Assembly (NCBI RefSeq): GCF_019457905.1
Contig: NZ_JAHZSV010000015.1
Span: 1 to 64,000, forward strand
Length of the DNA stretch: 64,000 nt
Direction of reading: 5' to 3'
DNA from: Flagellimonas abyssi
Lineage (GTDB): Bacteria; Bacteroidota; Bacteroidia; Flavobacteriales; Flavobacteriaceae
Under the pieces are notes generated by a model. That model did not search any database and was not told where the DNA came from. It saw only the letters and a list, made by a program, of their open reading frames with translations. This document shows, in pieces, positions 55,203-64,000 of the stretch (the first letter of the stretch is position 1; every line of letters starts with the position of its first letter). The position numbers and the translations under genes were made by a program.

Positions 55203-56873
55203 TTATTTCACATACGCATCGGTATGAACCTTAGCCACGGCTCTTCCCGATGGGTCATTCATGTTCTTGAAAGCTTCGTCCCACTCCAAGGCAATTTTGG
55301 TACTACAGGCCACTGATGGCTCTTGTGGTACACTCAACGCTGCCGCATCCGACGGGAAATGACTTTCAAAAATTGAACGATAATAATATTCTTCTTTCGA
55401 TGTAGGTGTCTGAATCGGAAACTTGAAATGGGCATTCTCCAATTGCTCGTCGGTAACCTCTTCGGCCACTACGGCTTTTAAAGTATCTATCCAACTATAT
55501 CCTACACCATCCGAAAATTGTTCCTTTTGTCTCCATACCACACTGTCCGGCAAATAATCTTCAAACGCTTTCCGCACTACCCATTTCTCCATTCGTTCGC
55601 CATTGATCATCTTATCTTTTGGATTGATGCTCATTGCTACATCCATAAACTCTTTGTCCAAGAAAGGTACACGCCCTTCAATACCCCAAGCGGCCAATGA
55701 CTTGTTTGCCCTAAGACAATCGTACATGTGGAGCTTATCCAGTTTTCTCACTGTTTCTTCGTGAAAATCCTTTGGGCTTGGAGCTTTGTGAAAATACAGG
55801 TATCCACCAAACAATTCATCCGCCCCTTCACCTGAAAGCACCATTTTAATACCCATGGATTTAATCACCCTTGCCATTAAGTACATTGGAGTTGAAGCTC
55901 TTATAGTTGTAATATCGTAAGTTTCTAGGTTATATACAACATCTTTTATCGCATCTAGCCCTTCTTGAATGGTAAATTTGATTTCGTGGTGCACTGTTCC
56001 GATATGATCGGCCACTTTTTGGGCAGCAGCCAAATCAGGCGAACCTTCCAACCCTACCGAGAAAGAGTGCAATTGCGGCCACCAAGCATCGGCAGTATCT
56101 CCGGACTCAATTCGTTTTTGGGAATATTTTTTTGCAATTGCAGAAGTCACGGAAGAATCCAATCCTCCAGACAGCAATACGCCATAGGGCACATCGGACA
56201 TCAATTGACGGTGAACCGCCGCCTCTAAAGCATCCTTTATTTTTTGAATACTGGTTTCGTTCTCCTTGACAGCATCGTACTCCATCCAATCACGCTTGTA
56301 CCACCTAACAAATTCACCATCGGAACTATGCATGTAGTGTCCGGGAGGAAATAATTGAATCTTGGAACAAGTTCCTTCCAAAGCTTTCAATTCTGAAGCC
56401 ACATAGAAAGTACCATTTTTGTCCCAACCTATATACAAGGGAATAATCCCCATATGATCACGGGCAATGAAATACTCATCCTTTTCCGAATCATAAATGG
56501 CGAAACCAAAGATTCCGTTCATCTCATCAACAAAATCAGGTCCTTTTTCCTGATACAATGCTAAAATAACCTCGCAGTCGGATTTCGTTTTAAAATCATA
56601 TTTACCATCGAACTGCTTTCTGAGCTCTTGATGATTATATATTTCGCCATTAGCGGCAAGCACCAATTTGCCATCGGCGCTCAACAACGGTTGTTTTCCT
56701 GAAGCTGGATCCACGATGGCCAATCTCTCATGGGCCATAATAGCTTTTTCATTGGAATAAATCCCGCTCCAATCCGGACCTCTGTGCCTAACCTTCTTCG
56801 ACATCTCCAATAATTGGGGCCTAAGCACTTCCGTACTTTCCTTCACATCAAATGCGCATACAATACCACACAT
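55203..56873 (-). CDS. asnB: Asparagine synthase B (glutamine-hydrolysing)
   Basis: A 556-residue enzyme. Cys2 (MCGIVCAFD) is the glutaminase nucleophile; the glutaminase domain has RHRGPDWSGIY and AANGEIYNHQELR. The synthetase domain has the PPi loop LLSGGLDSSVTSA and later SGEGADELFGGYLYFHKAP. It amidates aspartate using ATP. The gene is followed by a terminator and preceded by an AT-rich leader of about 230 bp with no convincing gene. Confidence 0.96.
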   Translation of the reverse strand: MCGIVCAFDVKESTEVLRPQLLEMSKKVRHRGPDWSGIYSNEKAIMAHERLAIVDPASGKQPLLSADGKLVLAANGEIYNHQELRKQFDGKYDFKTKSDCEVILALYQEKGPDFVDEMNGIFGFAIYDSEKDEYFIARDHMGIIPLYIGWDKNGTFYVASELKALEGTCSKIQLFPPGHYMHSSDGEFVRWYKRDWMEYDAVKENETSIQKIKDALEAAVHRQLMSDVPYGVLLSGGLDSSVTSAIAKKYSQKRIESGDTADAWWPQLHSFSVGLEGSPDLAAAQKVADHIGTVHHEIKFTIQEGLDAIKDVVYNLETYDITTIRASTPMYLMARVIKSMGIKMVLSGEGADELFGGYLYFHKAPSPKDFHEETVRKLDKLHMYDCLRANKSLAAWGIEGRVPFLDKEFMDVAMSINPKDKMINGERMEKWVVRKAFEDYLPDSVVWRQKEQFSDGVGYSWIDTLKAVVAEEVTDEQLENAHFKFPIQTPTSKEEYYYRSIFESHFPSDAAALSVPQEPSVACSTKIALEWDEAFKNMNDPSGRAVAKVHTDAYVK

Positions 56874-57059
56874 AAAAATAAATTTAATAACAATCTTTAA
56901 ACAAAAGTGAATTTAATTATTAAAAAACAAAACTCTTATTTCTAAAAAGATTACATATTAAAACTTTAAAATGTGAATAAATATCATTTTGTAATAAAAA
57001 TTATAGTTCATCTTTTTAACCCGAGCTCCATTGTAAGGTTACTTGATTTCCCCGTCTGA

Positions 57060-57086
57060 TTGTTTGAACAGAATTAACTAGTTTTG
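57060..57086 (+). promoter_or_regulatory. Promoter of the DUF2911 gene
   Basis: TTG at 57060-57062 and TAGTTTTG at 57079-57086 (spacer 16 nt) fit TTG-N-TAnnTTTG, 21 nt before the ATG at 57108. Confidence 0.55.
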
Positions 57087-57107
57087 AAATAAACTTAAAT
57101 CACGATC

Positions 57108-57641
57108 ATGAAGAAATTAACAGTATTACTTTTAGTGCTTTGCACAGGATTGGTATTCTCAACGGATGCCGTGGCCCAAAAATTCAGTGGATTGGACAAA
57201 AGCCCTGCGGACATTGCGTATTATCCTGCTAGTTCTAAGGAAACCACCAAAGCAGCCCGCGTTATTTATAGCCGTCCACAATTAAAAGGACGTAGCTTGG
57301 CCGAATTGGCTCCTGTAGGTAAGGTTTGGAGAACAGGTGCCAACGAAGCCACAGAAATTACATTTTACAAAGATGCCACAGTTGGTGGAAAGACCATTAA
57401 AGCCGGCTCCTACTCTTTATTTACCATTCCAGGTGAAGATGAGTGGACGGTAATCTTGAACAACAATCTTCACCAATGGGGAGCCTATTCCTACGATAGT
57501 GATGCTGACGTGGTTCGTGCTACCGCCAAGGCTTCAACCGATAGCGATGAATTGGAAGCTTTTGGTATTGCTTTTGACGATGAAGGAAACTTGGTCATGG
57601 GATGGGGCACCACAAGAGCTACCTTACCCATTAGCTACTAA
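57108..57641 (+). CDS. DUF2911 periplasmic protein
   Basis: A 177-residue exported protein. Signal peptide LTVLLLVLCTGLVFSTDAVAQ. The DUF2911 core follows: SPADIAYYPA, ARVIYSRPQLKGRSLAELAPVGKVWRTGANEATEI (read in blocks), FYKDATVGGKTIKAGSYSLFTIPGEDEWTVI (about 85-115). The family is common in Bacteroidota and of unknown function. It is a single gene with a good promoter and a terminator. Confidence 0.88.
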   Translation: MKKLTVLLLVLCTGLVFSTDAVAQKFSGLDKSPADIAYYPASSKETTKAARVIYSRPQLKGRSLAELAPVGKVWRTGANEATEITFYKDATVGGKTIKAGSYSLFTIPGEDEWTVILNNNLHQWGAYSYDSDADVVRATAKASTDSDELEAFGIAFDDEGNLVMGWGTTRATLPISY

Positions 57642-57665
57642 AAAGTTTTAGTTTTATAAATTATG

Positions 57666-57690
57666 AAAGCCCCAAACCGGGGCTTTTTTG
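57666..57690. terminator. Terminator after the DUF2911 gene
   Basis: AAAGCCCC, loop AAACC, GGGGCTTTTTTG, 24 bp after the stop codon. It can also serve the convergent amidohydrolase gene. Confidence 0.88.
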
Positions 57691-57721
57691 TTTTCTGCAT
57701 TACTATTATTAATGGAAGGTA

Positions 57722-59341
57722 TTATTTCTTCTGAACACCGCCCAAGAAAACTTGCTCGGCAGACACATTTGGAATTTCTTCAGAGGGAATCGTCATAATA
57801 TCATCGCTCAATATCACAAAGTCGGCAAATTTACCAGGCTCGATGCTTCCTTTTTCATCCTCCTCAAAATTGGAATAGGCCGCCCAGATGGTCATACCTT
57901 TTAAGGTTTCTTCTCTACTCAAGGTGTTCTCCTTTTGAAAACCGCCTTCCGGGTATTGTTCCACATCTTGACGGGCCACAGCTGCATAAAAAGTCAAGAA
58001 TGGGTTTACCTGCTCTACTGGAAAGTCGGTTCCCAAGGCAACTAGACCTGCTTTATCCAATAAATCTTTATAGGCATAGGCACCTTTGACACGCTCAGCA
58101 CCCAACCTATCTTCGGCCCAGTACATATCGCTAGTGGCGTGGGTAGGCTGGACCGAAGGAATAATGCCATTTTTAAAATAATCGAAATCGGATGGTGAAA
58201 TCACTTGAGCGTGCTCCACCTTCCATCTGCGGTCGGTTTTGCCCTCCAATGCTTTTTCATAAGCACGAAGCACCACTATATTGGCCGAATCCCCAATAGC
58301 ATGGGTGTTCATCTGATAATCGGTTGCCGAAATTCGCTGTGCAAGTGCTTCAATCTGGTCCACTGGGGTCACCATGGCCCCAAAATGACCGGGCTTATCG
58401 GAATAGGGAGCCCGTAATGCTGCTCCTCGAGAACCCAATGCACCATCACCATATACTTTTACAGAACGAACATTCAACCCTTCTGTTTTGATAATTCCTT
58501 TTTCCAAAAAGTAATCCAGATTCTCGGGATAGTTGGATACCATGGCGTACACTCGTATGGATAGTTCACCAGCTTGTTGCAGACTATCTATCAATTCGAT
58601 GATATCCCTTGGCAATCCGGCATCGTTTACCGTGGTCAATCCGTAATCCAACGAAATTTTCTCGGCGTCCTTAAGTGCCTGTATTTTTTGTTCTAGACTC
58701 GCTTTTGGAATCACATTGTCAATCATTCTCATTGGGCCATCCACCAAAACTCCAGTAATACCTCCATTTTCCTTAACGATTTCACCTCCTTCAGTTTTGG
58801 TATCAATGTTTATATCAGCCATATCCAATGCTTTTTGATTTACCAAATAGGCATGACCATCTATACGTTCCAAAGCCACAGGAGTATCGGGGAACAATTC
58901 ATCCAGTTTATCCTTGGTAGGGAACTCCTTTACCTCCCAATCGTTCTGGTCCCATCCTCTTCCTAAAATAAAATTGGAGGGACGCTCTTGTTGAAACGCC
59001 ACTACCCGTTCCATCACTTCATCAAAACTTTGGGTTCCCACCAAATCAACCACCTGCTGATTTTGTCCCAATCCATAAAAATGACAATGGGCGTCTATTA
59101 GTCCTGGGACAATGGTTTTGCCTTGGGCATCAATCTGTTCTTGGGCTCCATATTTTGCTAAAATTTCTTCGGTACTGCCAACTTCAACAAACTTTCCATC
59201 TTTTATGGCCATACTTGATGCTTTGGAAAAATCGGCATTTACCGTATAGATATTTGCATTCGTAATGATAAGGTCAGCTTGTTCCTTATTCTCGCATGAA
59301 AAGGCAAGAAGAGCAATCACAATTAGATGGAAGTTTTTCAT
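57722..59341 (-). CDS. Exported amidohydrolase, YtcJ-like lipoprotein
   Basis: A 539-residue predicted lipoprotein (signal VIALLAFSC, Cys at about residue 15) of the amidohydrolase superfamily, YtcJ group. Metal-binding blocks: DAHCHFYGLG (first HxH), a central His in VEHAQVI and NTHAIGD, and ALGTDFPVEQVNPF (final Asp). A substrate such as an imide, amide or lactone is likely but not known. It is a monocistronic gene, divergent from the membrane AraC-type regulator. Confidence 0.85.
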   Translation of the reverse strand: MKNFHLIVIALLAFSCENKEQADLIITNANIYTVNADFSKASSMAIKDGKFVEVGSTEEILAKYGAQEQIDAQGKTIVPGLIDAHCHFYGLGQNQQVVDLVGTQSFDEVMERVVAFQQERPSNFILGRGWDQNDWEVKEFPTKDKLDELFPDTPVALERIDGHAYLVNQKALDMADINIDTKTEGGEIVKENGGITGVLVDGPMRMIDNVIPKASLEQKIQALKDAEKISLDYGLTTVNDAGLPRDIIELIDSLQQAGELSIRVYAMVSNYPENLDYFLEKGIIKTEGLNVRSVKVYGDGALGSRGAALRAPYSDKPGHFGAMVTPVDQIEALAQRISATDYQMNTHAIGDSANIVVLRAYEKALEGKTDRRWKVEHAQVISPSDFDYFKNGIIPSVQPTHATSDMYWAEDRLGAERVKGAYAYKDLLDKAGLVALGTDFPVEQVNPFLTFYAAVARQDVEQYPEGGFQKENTLSREETLKGMTIWAAYSNFEEDEKGSIEPGKFADFVILSDDIMTIPSEEIPNVSAEQVFLGGVQKK

Positions 59342-59496
59342 TTCTATCGGTTTCCTTCAAAAATAGAAAAAGTAAGGATAGGGAAATCGTGGTCACCTAA
59401 ATAAAGAGCTGAATATTTTTTGAAAATTTAAATTTTAAGAATTTCGATTCATTATTATCACTACTTTTCAAAACATTTTTGATAGCTAATTTACCT

Positions 59497-60660
59497 ATGG
59501 ACATTGTATCAGCTTTTTCCTTTTGGACAAAGGCTATACTGCCTTTAAAAACTTTGGAGACCGCCATCCCCAGCGAACTCAATCTACTCCATTTTATATT
59601 CATTGGAATATCCCTTTTGGGGGCTGGAGTTGGCAGTTACCTTATTTTTTTGAAAAAACATAATCTGTACATGGGGGTTTTCATAATTGCCATGGCGGCC
59701 ATTCTTCTAGAGCTTACTTTACTATGGTGGGATGGTGTTCTGCATATACCCAAAATCCCGTTTTATTCAAGTATTTCCTTTCTTTTGGGCCCATCCCTAT
59801 TCCTCTATATCCAAAGAAAGGTGTATCCGCATCAAAAAATGAGGACAGCAGCAATATTGCAGTACTTCGTAATTTTTATTATTAGTTTGTTATCAATATT
59901 AATTCTGACCAACACCAATAGTGATATGCCTGGCAACGGGCTCAGACTACAAGGGGTTCAACTACTGAACAGTTACTACTTAAAGAGTTCTTATTTTGCC
60001 TTTTTCTTGGCTTTGATTATAAAACAATATATCAAGTATCGAAAACGGATTGATAGCATGGACCGAAATTGGTTAAGAATACTGGTTATTTTCTTCTTTT
60101 CAATATTTCTGATCTCAATAATAGGAGCCCTATTTAAAGATGAATTTTCACTTATTAATGTAACAAGATATATAATCGCCTACTTTTTTTCGGTTTTTAT
60201 TATTATCATCTCTTTCCTGTTATATCTATTTCCTGCTATTGTTACTGAACCTTTACAAATTAGACTGAACAATACCCAAATCAAGGAAAAATACCAAAAT
60301 TCCGGCTTGACCATTGCCATGGCGAGCACATTAAGATTACAACTTTTAAGTTCCATGGAGGAAAAAATGTTTTTGGATCCTACATTATCGCTGGAGACCT
60401 TGGCCAAAAAACTCAATACAGACCGTTACAGTCTCTCACAAGTTATCAATCAAGAATTCAATAAGAACTTTTATGAATTCATCAATGATTATCGCATCAA
60501 TGAATGCTTGGCTCATATTGATGAAAACCCGCATCAAATAGACTCAATTTCCGACCTTATTTATGCGTCTGGATTTAACAATAAAGTATCTTTCTACAAC
60601 GCTTTCAAAAAGCGAAAAAGTATGACTCCAGTCCAGTATATCAAAGCTTTAAACCAGTAA
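59497..60660 (+). CDS. Membrane-bound AraC-type regulator
   Basis: About 387 residues from the ATG at 59497; the frame also opens at a TTG at 59479, so the exact start is uncertain. Seven or so membrane helices occupy residues about 25-240 (LLHFIFIGISLLGAGVGSYL; GVFIIAMAAILLELTLLWW; LQYFVIFIISLLSILILT; IIAYFFSVFIIIISFLLYLF). The last 110 residues form an AraC-type DNA-binding domain (LAKKLNTDRYSLSQVINQEF; IYASGFNNKVSFYNAFKKRK). It may sense an extracytoplasmic or membrane signal and is followed 320 bp later by a SusC receptor on the same strand. Confidence 0.8.
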   Translation: MDIVSAFSFWTKAILPLKTLETAIPSELNLLHFIFIGISLLGAGVGSYLIFLKKHNLYMGVFIIAMAAILLELTLLWWDGVLHIPKIPFYSSISFLLGPSLFLYIQRKVYPHQKMRTAAILQYFVIFIISLLSILILTNTNSDMPGNGLRLQGVQLLNSYYLKSSYFAFFLALIIKQYIKYRKRIDSMDRNWLRILVIFFFSIFLISIIGALFKDEFSLINVTRYIIAYFFSVFIIIISFLLYLFPAIVTEPLQIRLNNTQIKEKYQNSGLTIAMASTLRLQLLSSMEEKMFLDPTLSLETLAKKLNTDRYSLSQVINQEFNKNFYEFINDYRINECLAHIDENPHQIDSISDLIYASGFNNKVSFYNAFKKRKSMTPVQYIKALNQ

Positions 60661-60980
60661 TTTTTTTTGCTTTTTTTAAGTGAAAGCTACCTAGTCCAAG
60701 TTTTTTAACATAAACATAAATATCTTATTTACAAATACTTAATATAAAGTAAAGGTATATATTCGTCGGCAAACCATAAACCTAGGTCGGTCGTAATCAT
60801 CATCCCATCACCTCTCATTTATTTTATCCATTGATTAAGATTAGCACGGTCATTTTTCAAAACATTATGTCGTCTAACTGGCCCATTTGTTTATTTGGAT
60901 TAGTCACCAAAAAATTGACCGGCTTTTCTTAGTCAAAAACTAATTCAAAAATGATTCTATTAATTAACACTCAAATTAAA
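60661..60980. other. Intergenic region before the SusC gene
   Basis: AT-rich DNA with no credible open frame. It presumably holds the susC promoter and regulator sites. A TTTGTTTATTTGG stretch lies at about 60885-60900, but no exact TTG-N-TAnnTTTG match is found, as expected for a gene driven by an activator or an alternative sigma factor. Confidence 0.4.
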
Positions 60981-63900
60981 TGAGAACAAAAACAAAAGTA
61001 TTACTGACACTTTTGATGGCATTTGTTGTACATCTGTCTTCCGCACAGGAAAAAATGATAAGTGGTACGGTAACTGATGGGGGCGGATTGCCATTACCTG
61101 GCGTCAACGTTGTTATCAAGGGAACCTCACAAGGTACCCAAACCGATTTTGATGGTAACTATAACTTACAAGCAGAAGTGGGCCAGACCCTAGTATTTAC
61201 TTATCTGGGTCAAAAAGAGACCCAAGCGACAGTTGGCGCACAGAGCGTCATAAACATACAAATGGAAGAAGACGCGCAAGCGTTGGAAGAAGTTGTAGTG
61301 GTCGGTTATGGCGTTCAAAAAAGGAAGGAAATCACAGGAGCAATTGCCAGTGTATCCGGAGGAGACATCCAAGGCCTTGTAACACCCAGTTTCGAAAGCC
61401 AATTGGCCGGTAGAGCAGCCGGTGTGCAGATTACCACAAACAACGGTATTATCGGGGAAGCTCCAAGAATCAGGATCAGGGGTCTAGGCTCAATTAGTTC
61501 TGGAACTTATCCTTTGGTAGTTGTGGACGGTATTCCGATTATTACAGGGGATATTGGGGGATATGCATCGACCAACGCACTGAACAGCATCAACCCTAAT
61601 GACATTGAATCCTTTGAGATTCTAAAAGATGGTGCCGCAACAGCTATTTATGGATCTCGTGCAGCCAATGGTGTAATCTTGATCACCACCAAAAAAGGTA
61701 AAAAAGGTTCTACCCAAGTGAGTTACAATGTCGTGACCGGTTTTGCATCACCTATCAAAACCTTTGATTTGTTGAACACAGCACAGTTCTTGGAAACTGC
61801 AAACGAAAAACGTACCAACAGAGGACAAACTCCATGGGCCGTTGGAAATGAATATGACACTGATTGGCAAGGAGCTGTACTTAATTCAAACGCCCTGCAA
61901 ATGGACCACAACCTATCTATAAATGGAGGAACCGATAGGACCAAATATTTCATGTCCTTAGGTTTTACCGATCAAGATGGTGTTGCCGTATCCAATAACA
62001 TGAAGCGTCACAGTATCAGGACCAACCTTGAGCATGATGTGTTTGATTGGTTGACCGTTGGTGGCAACCTTGCCATCACTAGAACTGAATTAAATGGATT
62101 GAATACGGGAGGAAACTCACTTTCAGGAAACATTTTCAATGCCACCAGACAGCTTCCCAATATTCCTATTTACGACCCAAGCAACCCTACTGGTTTTAAC
62201 CTATCCGCAGATGGAAGCGTAGTAGGTCAATGGGACAACACAGACCCTGTTGGCGACAATATTTCCAATATTGGCTACGTACTTGCCAATAATAAATTCC
62301 AGTCCATCTCAAACAATACTTTGGCCAGCGCTTTTGGAGAGGTGAAACTATTGGAAGGTCTTACCTACAGATTTCAGGCCAGTGCCAACAATACCATTAC
62401 CAATGGATTTTTGTATTACAGCCCCATCCATGGTGACGGTAGAGGATCCAATGGTAGGTTACAAAACAACAATCAGGATTATCTACGTTGGAATACTCAG
62501 AACATCATCAACTACAACACTAGTATTGCCGATGCTCACAACATTGGTGTTACTGCTGTTATGGAATTTCAAAAAGATAAGTTCAAAAGTTTCTTTGGAA
62601 CTGGTACCGATCTTTTGGATGAGTTCTACAACAAAAACTTAGTTACCGGAGCTTATGGTACACAAACTTCCGGTGGTAGTGTAACAGAAAACGGTATCAG
62701 CTCCTATGTAGGTCGTTTAAGCTATAACTTTAAACAACGTTATTTTCTTCAAGGATCTATACGAAGGGATGGTATTTCAAAATTGAGCGAAGCTACCCGT
62801 TGGAATAACTTTACCGGGTATTCTGCAGGTTGGAACATTGCCAACGAGGAATTTTTCAGTGGTTTGAACCCTGCTATTTCCCTCTTCAAGCTCAGGGGTT
62901 CATACTCTGAAGTAGGAAACACTGATATTGGAGACTATCCCTATTTAGGATTGACCTCGGCTTCACAATACGGCACCCTAAACGGTATAGCATTCACCCA
63001 ATTTGGAAACGACCTATTGATTTGGGAAACCAGCAAAAAGACAGATTATGGTGTAGATTTAGGCTTCATGTCAGACAAATTGACCATCAGTTTTGACTAC
63101 TATAAAAATGATATTGATGGTTTGATTCTTGATGTACCTGTTCCTCAATCATTGGGTGTGCCGGACAGTAGAATCAAGAAAAATATTGGTAATATGGTAA
63201 ACGAAGGCCTTGAATTTGCCGTAAATTACACTCCTTTCAACACAGCGGATTTCAGCTGGAATGTTTCCGCTAACTTGACATTGGACAAAAACAAGATAAC
63301 CAACCTTCCCGAAGGCCAAGATATTATTGGAGGTACTTCTACCAACACTAACATCGCTCCCAACTTGATTATTAGAGAGGGAGAATCCATCAACTCTATT
63401 TATGGACACAGATATTGGGGCGTTAACCCTGCTAACGGTAACCCAGTGTACTATAAAGCTGATGGTTCTTTGGTACAGGGCAACCTGGACACACAGACCT
63501 ATTTTGTATTCAACCCCAGCAATCCTGGAGACCTATCAGAAGCTTCTTCTTTAAGTGCTGCGGACGACAAGTTTATTCTTGGAAACTCCTTGCCAACTTA
63601 TTACGGCTCCGTAATCAACAGGTTCACATACAAAGGCTTCGATTTTAGCTTTATGTTCCGTTATAGTGGTGGCAACGAGGTATTCAATGCAACTCGTAGA
63701 GATTTGGTGACCCAAAACTTCAATAACAACTCTACTGAGATTTTGGGAAGATGGCAAAGTGCTTCCAATCCTGGAGATGGAATTACACCTAGGCTTTACG
63801 CAAGTAGCAACACCTTTACCAACCTAACAGGACATGCTACAACTAGATTCTTGGAAAAAGGTGATTTTATCAGCTTGGACAATATCACTTTGGGCTATAA

Positions 63901-64000
63901 ACTCCCATCACTAGTAACTGATAAGTTGAATGTGGACATGGTAAGGTTCTTTATCCAAGGACAAAACCTATTGACCATTACAGACTATAAGGGCTTGAAC
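60981..64000 (+). CDS. SusC/RagA-type TonB-linked outer membrane receptor, 3' end beyond window
   Basis: About 1006 residues are visible; the gene runs off the right edge without a stop. Signal peptide MRTKTKVLLTLLMAFVVHLS ends SAQ. A carboxypeptidase-D-like domain follows (GTVTDGGGLPLPGVNVVIKG, about 30-50), then the SusC hallmark LEEVVVVGYGVQKRKEITGA, the plug with QLAGRAAGVQI, RIRGLGSI, LVVVDGIPI and KDGAATAIYGSRAANGVI, and the start of the barrel. It takes up glycans or peptides with a SusD lipoprotein, expected next downstream. The regulator at 59497 lies just upstream. Confidence 0.92.

Overview
The window looks like chromosomal DNA of a marine member of the Flavobacteriaceae (Bacteroidota), perhaps close to Muricauda/Allomuricauda; the genus is a guess. 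The basis is the gene content: type IX secretion (T9SS) type B sorting domains, a SusC-type TonB receptor, a fused SecDF, a Rho factor with a long Asn/Ser-rich N-terminal insert, CdaA, DUF6588 and DUF1599 families, and several promoters of the Bacteroidota form TTG-N16-20-TAnnTTTG. Base composition is AT-rich and most genes are ordinary vertically inherited ones.

Region 1 (1-11.74 kb) is accessory and AT-richer than the rest. It holds a DUF2007-like gene, a lipoprotein, a 1099-residue TPR plus YwqK/MORN-repeat secreted protein, and two DUF3857/transglutaminase-like secreted proteins, one with an intact Cys-His-Asp triad and one without it. Then come 1.4 kb with no intact gene: a serine-recombinase remnant, another decayed coding stretch, three 73-bp tandem repeats made of two palindromes, and the 3' end of a tRNA followed by a terminator. 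Next is a single 662-residue ATPase-TOPRIM gene (OLD/PARIS-like, a candidate defence protein), followed by a second copy of the same tRNA 3' end. The two 15-bp copies suggest successive integrations at one tRNA site, now without an integrase.

Region 2 (11.75-28.2 kb) is core: DsrE-like protein, clpS, prmA, tpiA, a DoxX-like BT_3928-family protein and DUF1599 on the minus strand, with two S23-type four-helix-bundle genes placed between them, one beside a 12-unit heptamer array. folP, cdaA and a DUF3667 gene run on the plus strand. An MsbA-like ABC exporter and truA, a phosphodiesterase, rho, a lipoprotein with two paralogous membrane proteins, and rpsT follow.

Region 3 (28.2-47.1 kb) starts with four identical tRNA-Glu(TTC) genes in 147-bp tandem repeats reading towards rpsT. 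It continues with proS, a Gly/Trp/Tyr- and Arg/Ser-rich lipoprotein, an OmpP1/FadL porin, two tandem T9SS type B cargo proteins, folE-cysS, an AraC regulator divergent from aldehyde dehydrogenase-DUF779, and a run of yidD, lgt, DUF192, GNAT, a ModF-like ABC protein and a trehalose synthase/phosphorylase-type glycosyltransferase.

Region 4 (47.1-64 kb) has secDF, mdh, a small lipoprotein, a DUF6588 outer-membrane protein, gyrB, asnB, DUF2911, an exported amidohydrolase, a membrane-bound AraC-type regulator, and a SusC/RagA receptor cut by the window end. No CRISPR array, rRNA, intact integrase or intact insertion sequence was seen.
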